Assembly (NCBI GenBank): GCA_036397635.1 | Contig: DASWIP010000013.1 | Coordinates: 1 to 24,427 of the forward strand | Reading direction: 5' to 3' | Length of the DNA: 24,427 nt | From: DASWIP01 sp036397635 | GTDB taxonomy: Bacteria > Actinomycetota > AC-67 | Part shown: in pieces, positions 19,291 to 24,427 of the stretch | How positions within the stretch are numbered: the stretch's first letter is position 1 | Layout of the letters: every line of letters starts with the position of its first letter | Notes under the pieces: generated by a model | Databases searched by the model: none | Seen by the model: the letters and a program-made list of their open reading frames with translations, nothing else | What the model was told of the DNA's origin: nothing | Made by a program: the position numbers and the translations under genes

Positions 19291-20184
19291 GTGGCGCGCG
19301 CGCTGAGCGAACCGGAGCCGCAGGGAGATCCCCCCGAGTTCACGATCATCACAGGGGTCTCCGGCGCCGGCATGACTGAAGCCGCTCACGCGCTCGAGGA
19401 CATCGGCTTCTTCGTGATCGACAACCTGCCGCCTGCGCTGATCCCCAAGATGGTCGACCTCTCGCACTCACCCGGCCAGGAGATCACCAACATCGCTCTG
19501 GTCGTCGACGCGCGCGGCGGGAAGAACTTCGATCAGCTCACCGAGGCGCTGCGCGATCTGGGCAAGCGGGGCGTGCCGTACCGGATCGTCTTCCTGACCG
19601 CAGCCGACGACGTGCTGCTTCGCCGTTACGAGATGACCAAGCGCAAGCATCCGCTCGCCGACCGCGTCATGGACGGCATCGCGACCGAGCGGGCGCTCAC
19701 CGAGCCTCTGCGCGAGGCCGCCGACCTGGTCATCGACACCTCGGGGATGAGCGTGCACGAGCTCCGCGACCGGATCGTGCAGACCTTCTCCTCGGGCGCG
19801 CGCGAGGAGCGGATGAAGACCACCGTAGTGACCTTCGGGTTCAAGCACGGGCTCCCGCTGGACTCCGACATGGTGCTCGACGTCCGCTTCCTGCCGAACC
19901 CCTACTGGATCGAGGAACTCCGACCGCTGCCGGGCACCGATGAGCGGATCCGCAACTACGTCCTGTCGCAGGAGGCGACCGCGGACTTCCTCACGCGTCT
20001 CGAGCAGCTGCTCGACGGTCTGGTGCCCGGGTTCCTGTCCGAGGGGAAGCGATACCTGACCGTGGCGATCGGATGCACCGGCGGCAAGCATCGCTCCGTG
20101 GTGGTAGGCGAGCGTATCGCCGAGATGCTGCGCGCGCGCGGCCTTCCGGTGCACGTGCGTCACCGCGATCTGGAACGGGAGTAG
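19291..20184 (+). CDS. rapZ: RapZ/YvcJ family nucleotide-binding RNase adapter
   Basis: RapZ proteins sense envelope precursors and, in Escherichia coli, deliver GlmZ RNA to RNase E; in Gram-positive bacteria the role of YvcJ is less clear. The 297 residues have the usual two-domain plan: an N-terminal P-loop-like domain (about 16-165) and the conserved C-terminal domain (about 175-297) with FGFKHGLP, DVRFLPNPYW and IGCTGGKHRSVVVGERIA. The Walker A reads GVSGAGMT (22-29): the lysine that contacts phosphate is Met28. Actinobacterial homologues are known to me with Arg at this place, so loss of Lys is not unique, but Met is unusual. GTG 19291 is preceded by GGAAGGAG. yvcK follows after 3 nt. 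Confidence 0.93.
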   Translation: MARALSEPEPQGDPPEFTIITGVSGAGMTEAAHALEDIGFFVIDNLPPALIPKMVDLSHSPGQEITNIALVVDARGGKNFDQLTEALRDLGKRGVPYRIVFLTAADDVLLRRYEMTKRKHPLADRVMDGIATERALTEPLREAADLVIDTSGMSVHELRDRIVQTFSSGAREERMKTTVVTFGFKHGLPLDSDMVLDVRFLPNPYWIEELRPLPGTDERIRNYVLSQEATADFLTRLEQLLDGLVPGFLSEGKRYLTVAIGCTGGKHRSVVVGERIAEMLRARGLPVHVRHRDLERE

Positions 20185-20187
20185 CGC

Positions 20188-21087
20188 GTGGCTCCGCGCA
20201 TCGCCTGCGTCGGCGGCGGCCACGGCCTGTTCGCCGCCCTGCGCGCCGCGCGCCAGCTCACCGACGACGTCACCGCGATCGTCACCGTCGCCGACGATGG
20301 GGGATCCTCCGGCGTGCTGCGCCGGCAGCTCGGGATCCCGGCACCCGGCGACCTGCGGATGGCGGTGGCCGCGCTGGCTGCCGATCCCGAGCTGGAACGC
20401 CTGATCCAGTACCGGTTCGCCGAAGGGGAGCTGGCCGGGCACCCGCTCGGGAACCTGCTGATCGCGGCGCTCGCCGACCTCCGCGGCGACTTCGCCGAAG
20501 CCCTCACCGAAGTCTGCCGGCTCGCCGGCGTCGTCGGAGCCGTGATCCCATCCACCACCCTGCCCGTCACGCTTCGAGCGAGCATCGGTGGGCGCGACGT
20601 CGCCGGTCAGGTGGCGATCGCGCAAGGGAACGGTCCGGTCGAGAAGCTCTGGCTCGTGCCGGAGGCCGACGGGCATCCCGGTGCGCGGGCCGCGCTCGAA
20701 CGCGCCGACCTGGTCGTGCTCGGTCCGGGCAGCCTGTTCACGAGCATCATCGCCGCGCTGCTCCCCGCCGGCATCGCCGAGTCGACCGCGCGCGCCGGCC
20801 GCGTGGCGTACGTGCTGAACCTGCAGCAGCAGACCGGCGAGGCGCTCGGGCTCGACGGCGCGGCGCACGTGCGCGCGCTCACGACGCACGCCCCGGCGTT
20901 GCGGCTCGATGCGGTGCTCGCCCACGATGGGACGGTCGAGGGGATCGCGCGGCCGGTCATCGTCGATCCAGACGCGATGGCGGCTGCGCGCGCGCCGGTA
21001 GTGCGCGCCGACCTCCGCGCCGGCGGCGGGCTGGTTCTGCACGACCCGGACAAGCTGGCCGCGACGCTGAAGTCGTTGCTCTGGTGA
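20188..21087 (+). CDS. yvcK: YvcK/CofD-like gluconeogenesis factor
   Basis: YvcK is a cytoplasmic UDP-sugar-binding protein related to CofD. In Bacillus it is needed for growth on gluconeogenic carbon, and in mycobacteria (CuvA) it supports cell-wall growth. The 299 residues carry the nucleotide-binding glycine loop VGGGHGLFAAL near the N-terminus, then VTVADDGGSSGVLR, PGDLR, GHPLGNLL and LVLGPGSLFTSI, all standard family blocks. The usual glycine-threonine-glycine at the loop reads GGHG here. The start is GTG 20188, with GGGAG inside the end of rapZ. Its TGA stop overlaps the GTG start of whiA (GTGA, 21084-21087), so the genes are translationally coupled. Confidence 0.94.
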   Translation: MAPRIACVGGGHGLFAALRAARQLTDDVTAIVTVADDGGSSGVLRRQLGIPAPGDLRMAVAALAADPELERLIQYRFAEGELAGHPLGNLLIAALADLRGDFAEALTEVCRLAGVVGAVIPSTTLPVTLRASIGGRDVAGQVAIAQGNGPVEKLWLVPEADGHPGARAALERADLVVLGPGSLFTSIIAALLPAGIAESTARAGRVAYVLNLQQQTGEALGLDGAAHVRALTTHAPALRLDAVLAHDGTVEGIARPVIVDPDAMAAARAPVVRADLRAGGGLVLHDPDKLAATLKSLLW

Positions 21088-22043
21088 CCCGGAATCCGAC
21101 CGCGACGACCCGCGTGCGGGAAGAGTTGCTGCGCGTGCACGGGAGCAAACCCTGCGATCAAGTCGCGGAACGAGCAGGCCTGTTGCGGACCGCCGGAAGC
21201 GTCCATCTGCTCGGCCGGGGACGGCTCGCGCTGGAGGGCATCGCCGAGCATCCCGGGCTCGCCCGCCGCATCTTCGAGGACCTGGGCGCCGTCGTCCGCG
21301 CGCGCGGGGAGCTGCGTCTGGTGGAACCGGGTCGCGGGCATCCCCGCGCGCGCTACGTCGTGCACGCCGACGACGTTCGGATCCAGCGCTTGGTCGAGGC
21401 GGGGATCCTGGACGAGTCGGGTTCACCCACGGCGCGGATCCCACGACGGATCGTCGTGCGGCGGTGCTGCGCCGGCTCGTACCTGCGCGGCGCCTTCCTG
21501 GCGCGGGGATCGGTGGGAGATCCCCGCGACGGCGGTCATCTCGAGATCCGAGCCGATAACGAGGAGGCGGCGCACGAGCTGGCCGAGCTGCTCGGTCGCA
21601 TCGGTGCGCCCGCCCGCGTGCGAGCGCACCGCGGCGGCTGGGCCGCGTACCTGAAGGCGGGTGAGTCGATCGGCGCCGCGCTCGCCGCGATGGGCGCGCA
21701 CGACGCCTACCTCGCGTGGGAGGAGAGCGCCGTGTGGAAGGGCGTGCACGTCGAGGTGACCAGGCTCGCGAACGCCGACGCTGCGAACGCGCGCCGTCTC
21801 GCCGGCGCGGCTGCCGGGCATCTGGCCGCCATCAGCGAAATCGAGAACACGCAAGGGCTTCGGTCGATGCCTCCCGCGCTCCGTGAGATCGCCGACCTCC
21901 GGCGGCTGCACCCCGATGCCAGCCTTGGTGAGCTGGGCGCGGAGTGCGATCCGCCGATCACCAAGGCCGCCGCGGCGGACCGGCTGCGTCGTCTGATGCG
22001 CTTCGCCGGTCACGGTTCGTCCACGGCCGGGACGGGGCGATAG
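21084..22043 (+). CDS. whiA: WhiA sporulation/division transcription regulator
   Basis: WhiA is a DNA-binding protein of Gram-positive bacteria; in Streptomyces it is a developmental activator working with WhiB, and elsewhere it affects division. The 319 residues show an N-terminal duplicated LAGLIDADG-like domain (CCAGSYLRGAFLARGSVGDP near 132-151 and YLKAGESIGAALAAMGA near 190-206) and a C-terminal helix-turn-helix (LREIADLRRLHPDASLGEL to KAAAADRLRRL). The homing-endonuclease fold is not catalytic in this family. The start is GTG 21084, which overlaps the yvcK stop; no Shine-Dalgarno is seen, as expected for coupled re-initiation. The TAG stop forms part of a probable -10 for gap. Confidence 0.94.
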   Translation: MTRNPTATTRVREELLRVHGSKPCDQVAERAGLLRTAGSVHLLGRGRLALEGIAEHPGLARRIFEDLGAVVRARGELRLVEPGRGHPRARYVVHADDVRIQRLVEAGILDESGSPTARIPRRIVVRRCCAGSYLRGAFLARGSVGDPRDGGHLEIRADNEEAAHELAELLGRIGAPARVRAHRGGWAAYLKAGESIGAALAAMGAHDAYLAWEESAVWKGVHVEVTRLANADAANARRLAGAAAGHLAAISEIENTQGLRSMPPALREIADLRRLHPDASLGELGAECDPPITKAAAADRLRRLMRFAGHGSSTAGTGR

Positions 22044-22046
22044 GCT
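22016..22046 (+). promoter_or_regulatory. Promoter candidate for the gap-pgk-tpiA group (TTCGTC - 19 nt - TAGGCT)
   Basis: TAGGCT (22041-22046) is a good actinobacterial -10 and includes the whiA stop codon. The -35 TTCGTC (22016-22021) is weak and the spacer is 19 nt. The leader to the gap ATG would be about 37 nt and contains AAGGGGAGG (22073-22081). Confidence 0.4.
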
Positions 22047-22089
22047 GGGGTTCGATCCGTCACCGACCTCACAAGGGGAGGTATCACCC

Positions 22090-23100
22090 ATGACCATCAA
22101 GGTTGGCATCAACGGCTTCGGCCGCATCGGACGTAACTTCCTCCGCGCGGTGCGCAAGCAAGGCGCCGACATCCAGGTTGTTGCGGTCAACGATCTGACC
22201 GACCCGGCGACGCTCGCGCACCTTCTGAAGTACGACTCCGTGCACGGGCGTCTGGACGGGGAGGTCAAGGCCACCGGCGGCGGCATCACCGTCGACGGCG
22301 CCGAGATCAAGGTGCTCGCTGAGCGCGACCCCGGCGCGTTGCCGTGGAAGGAACTCGGCGCCGACATCGTGATCGAGTCCACCGGCCTGTTCACCGCGCG
22401 CGAGAAGGCCGAGCTTCACATCACCGGCGGTGGCGCGCGCAAGGTCATCATCAGCGCTCCGGCGAAGGGCGAGGACGCGACATTCGTGATGGGGGTCAAC
22501 GACGATCAGTACGACCCGGCGAAGCACCACGTGATCTCGAATGCGTCCTGCACGACCAACTGCGTGGTGCCGCTGGCGAAAGTGCTGCGGGACTCGTTCG
22601 GGATCGAGAAGGGCTTCATGACCACCGTCCACGCTTACACGAACGATCAGAACCTGCTCGATCTGCAGCACAAGGACCTGCGGCGCGCGCGCGCGTCGGC
22701 GATCAACATCGTCCCCTCGAGCACCGGCGCCGCGAAGGCCACCTCGCTCGCCATCCCCGAGTTGAAAGGGAAGCTCGACGGGTTCGCGCTGCGGGTCCCG
22801 GTCCCGGATGGAAGCGTCACGGATCTCGTATGCATCCTCGAGCGCGACGTGACCGTGGCAGAGGTGAACTCGGCCTACGAGAAGGCGGCGGGGGAGGGGC
22901 CCCTGAAGGGGTACCTGCGGTTCACCGAGGACCCGATCGTCTCCAGCGACATCATCGGTGACCCGGCCTCGTGCGTCTTCGACTCGCTGTCGACGATGAC
23001 GATCGGGAACCTGGTGAAGGTGATCGGCTGGTACGACAACGAGTGGGGCTACTCGAACCGGCTCGTGGACCTGGTCAAGCTGGTCGGGTCGAAGCTCTAG
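22090..23100 (+). CDS. gap: Glyceraldehyde-3-phosphate dehydrogenase, type I
   Basis: The enzyme oxidises and phosphorylates glyceraldehyde 3-phosphate to 1,3-bisphosphoglycerate in glycolysis, or the reverse in gluconeogenesis. The 336 residues match the family length. The NAD-binding motif NGFGRIGR is at residues 8-15, the catalytic Cys154 is in SNASCTTNC and the base His181 is in TVHAYTNDQ. NIVPSSTGAAKA and WYDNEWGYSNR are the other standard blocks. VNDLTDP after the second strand is typical of NAD-dependent glycolytic GapA enzymes. ATG 22090 follows AAGGGGAGG at a proper distance. Confidence 0.97.
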   Translation: MTIKVGINGFGRIGRNFLRAVRKQGADIQVVAVNDLTDPATLAHLLKYDSVHGRLDGEVKATGGGITVDGAEIKVLAERDPGALPWKELGADIVIESTGLFTAREKAELHITGGGARKVIISAPAKGEDATFVMGVNDDQYDPAKHHVISNASCTTNCVVPLAKVLRDSFGIEKGFMTTVHAYTNDQNLLDLQHKDLRRARASAINIVPSSTGAAKATSLAIPELKGKLDGFALRVPVPDGSVTDLVCILERDVTVAEVNSAYEKAAGEGPLKGYLRFTEDPIVSSDIIGDPASCVFDSLSTMTIGNLVKVIGWYDNEWGYSNRLVDLVKLVGSKL

Positions 23101-23122
23101 TCTGGACGCGGATCCCCGCGGT

Positions 23123-23128
23123 TACGCT
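23123..23128 (+). promoter_or_regulatory. Possible -10 (TACGCT) for a leaderless pgk transcript
   Basis: TACGCT lies 7 nt before the pgk ATG, and no Shine-Dalgarno sequence is visible in the 35-nt gap. This would allow a leaderless pgk mRNA in addition to read-through from gap. No convincing -35 is present. Confidence 0.3.
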
Positions 23129-23135
23129 GCAGCCG

Positions 23136-24284
23136 ATGAAGTTGAGGACGATCGATGACCTTGATGTGGCGCGCGCGCGCGTCCTTGTGCGGGCGGACCT
23201 GAACGTACCCCTGGCCGATGGCTCGATCGGCGACGACTTCCGTATCCGGCGATCGATGCCGACGATCACGAAACTGCTTGAACGCGGAGCCGCGCGGGTC
23301 ATCGTGTGCTCGCACCTGGGACGGCCGAAGGGTGAACCTGATCCGCGATACCGGCTCGGGCCGGTGGGCGCGCGGTTGGGCGAGTTGCTCGACATGGAGA
23401 TCCCGGTCGTCCCGCTGCCGCCGACGGAGCTGCCCGAGACCCGTGTCGTGCTGCTGGAGAACCTGCGGTTCCATCCGGGCGAGACCACGAACGATCGGGG
23501 GTTCGCGCGCGCGCTGGCCGACCTAGCCGACGTCTATGTGGACGACGCGTTCGGGGCCGTCCACCGCGCGCACGCCTCAGTCTCGGCGGTCGCCGAGATG
23601 CTGCCGAGCGCGGCGGGGCTGCTGCTCGTGCGCGAGGTGTCGGCGTTGTCGAAGCTGCTCGAAGCGCCCGAGCATCCGTTCGTCGCCGTCGTCGGTGGGG
23701 CGAAGGTCTCCGACAAGCTCGGCGTGCTGTCGAACCTGTTGCGCGTGGCCGACACGCTGGTGATCGGCGGGGCGATGTGCTTCACGTTCCTGCGCGCGCA
23801 GGGCCACTCGACGGGCACCTCGCTGGTCGAGGAGGAGCGTATCGACGATTGCCGCCTGCTGCTCGAGCAGCACGGAGACCGCATCCTGCTCCCATCCGAT
23901 GTCGTGATCGCGACCGAGATGAAGGCGGGCGTGCAGACCGAGCAGGTGCGGATCGACGCGATCCCCGACGACGCGGCCGGCTACGACATCGGCAAGGAGA
24001 CCTCGCGCGCCTACGTGGATGCGATCCGTGTGGCGAAGACGGTGCTGTGGAACGGCCCGATGGGTGTGTTCGAGATCGACGAGTTCGCCTCGGGCACGCG
24101 CGCGGTCGCCGCCGACGTGGCTCTGGGGCCGGCGTATTCGGTCGTCGGCGGGGGAGACAGCGTCGCTGCGCTCGGGGAGTTCGGGTACACCGACAAGGTC
24201 GATCACGTTTCCACCGGTGGGGGAGCGATGCTCGAGTTCCTTGAGGGCAAGGAGCTGCCCGGTCTCATGCCGCTGCGCGCCTGA
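23136..24284 (+). CDS. pgk: Phosphoglycerate kinase
   Basis: The enzyme transfers the acyl phosphate of 1,3-bisphosphoglycerate to ADP. The 382 residues are slightly short for bacterial Pgk. Family blocks are RADLNVPLADG near the N-terminus, CSHLGRPKGEPDPRY, the hinge-side VVGGAKVSDKLGVLSNLL, NGPMGVFEIDEF and the nucleotide loop VVGGGDSVAAL. ATG 23136 is chosen because MKLRTIDDLDVARARVLVRA is the normal Pgk start; the longer open frame upstream overlaps gap and is not conserved. It lies 35 nt after gap and 75 nt before tpiA. Confidence 0.97.
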   Translation: MKLRTIDDLDVARARVLVRADLNVPLADGSIGDDFRIRRSMPTITKLLERGAARVIVCSHLGRPKGEPDPRYRLGPVGARLGELLDMEIPVVPLPPTELPETRVVLLENLRFHPGETTNDRGFARALADLADVYVDDAFGAVHRAHASVSAVAEMLPSAAGLLLVREVSALSKLLEAPEHPFVAVVGGAKVSDKLGVLSNLLRVADTLVIGGAMCFTFLRAQGHSTGTSLVEEERIDDCRLLLEQHGDRILLPSDVVIATEMKAGVQTEQVRIDAIPDDAAGYDIGKETSRAYVDAIRVAKTVLWNGPMGVFEIDEFASGTRAVAADVALGPAYSVVGGGDSVAALGEFGYTDKVDHVSTGGGAMLEFLEGKELPGLMPLRA

Positions 24285-24297
24285 TCCCGGTCGAGAC

Positions 24298-24328
24298 TTG
24301 GAGCACACCCCGCGTCCGCCGGTAACCT
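24298..24328 (+). promoter_or_regulatory. Promoter candidate for tpiA (TTGGAG - 19 nt - TAACCT)
   Basis: TTGGAG (24298-24303) and TAACCT (24323-24328) are separated by 19 nt in the pgk-tpiA gap. The start site would be near 24335, with a short leader containing GAGGGGG. This could give tpiA its own transcription besides the gap operon. Confidence 0.4.
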
Positions 24329-24346
24329 AGGCGAGCATCCATCCAC

Positions 24347-24353
24347 GAGGGGG
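24347..24353 (+). promoter_or_regulatory. Ribosome binding site GAGGGGG for tpiA
   Basis: GAGGGGG ends 6 nt before the TTG at 24360. It supports that uncommon start codon, which directly precedes the conserved TIM N-terminus. Confidence 0.65.
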
Positions 24354-24359
24354 CCGATC

Positions 24360-24427
24360 TTGGCGCGCACAGCGAACCGCAAGCCGATCATCGCGGGCAA
24401 CTGGAAGATGTTCAAGAACCATCTCGA
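24360..24427 (+). CDS. tpiA: Triosephosphate isomerase, N-terminal fragment (truncated by window end)
   Basis: Only the first 22 codons are in the window. From TTG 24360 they read a short leader (MARTAN) and then RKPIIAGNWKMFKNHL, the characteristic first strand and loop of TIM; the Asn and Lys of GNWK are active-site residues. The position after gap and pgk is the standard glycolytic order. The enzyme interconverts dihydroxyacetone phosphate and glyceraldehyde 3-phosphate. Confidence 0.93.
   Translation, partial: MARTANRKPIIAGNWKMFKNHL

Noticed and set aside
19468..21444. Minus-strand open frame across rapZ, yvcK and the start of whiA
   Set aside because: Three conserved, tightly coupled genes occupy the plus strand; the antisense frame shows no motif.
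17395..24427. Search for a novel system in the uvrC-to-tpiA block
   Set aside because: Every gene is a well-known family in a gene order common to Actinobacteria; apart from the RapZ Walker A change nothing departs from expectation.

Overview
The window is high-GC chromosomal DNA from an actinobacterium, most likely an uncultured lineage of Actinomycetota. The evidence is a WhiA regulator, the gene order uvrC-rapZ-yvcK-whiA-gap-pgk-tpiA, frequent GTG/TTG starts, NTGA stop/start overlaps and several TANNNT hexamers lying 6-7 nt before a start codon (the leaderless pattern common in this phylum). I saw no rRNA, tRNA, CRISPR array, insertion sequence or phage gene.

Layout. (1) 1-1003: the last codons of one gene, then an exported zinc metalloprotease (metzincin) whose C-terminus closely matches those last codons, so this is probably the end of a tandem metzincin array. 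(2) 1023-4049: UDP-glucose 6-dehydrogenase and a membrane-anchored DUF4012 protein, a pair typical of cell-surface polysaccharide loci, closed by a strong intrinsic terminator. (3) 4340-7876: a sulfate-type SLC13/RCK permease followed 18 nt later by a fused ATP sulfurylase-APS kinase, a compact sulfate uptake and PAPS-forming unit. (4) 7926-11206: a small Rieske ferredoxin whose stop overlaps the TTG start of uvrA; the first ~150 nt of that uvrA frame carry two perfect GC-rich hairpins. (5) 11315-17257: two large exported enzymes, a subtilisin-family protease (+) and a neutral-ceramidase-like hydrolase (-), facing each other across a perfect 42-bp palindrome. They sit between uvrA and uvrC and look like accessory cargo. 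(6) 17395-24427: uvrC, rapZ, yvcK and whiA, tightly coupled, then gap, pgk and the start of tpiA.

How the genes fit together. The housekeeping part (UvrA/UvrC excision repair, RapZ/YvcK/WhiA envelope and division control, lower glycolysis) is conventional. The accessory part is secretory: metzincins, subtilase and ceramidase would act outside the cell on protein and sphingolipid-like substrates. Ugd, DUF4012 and PAPS synthesis could supply uronic acid and sulfate groups for a surface polysaccharide, but no glycosyltransferase or sulfotransferase is present here to confirm this. I found no clearly new multi-gene system. The most unusual items are the Cys-bracketed C-terminal domain of the subtilase, the altered nucleophile loop of the ceramidase-like protein, the lysine-less Walker A of RapZ, the hairpins inside the uvrA N-terminal extension and the 42-bp palindrome.
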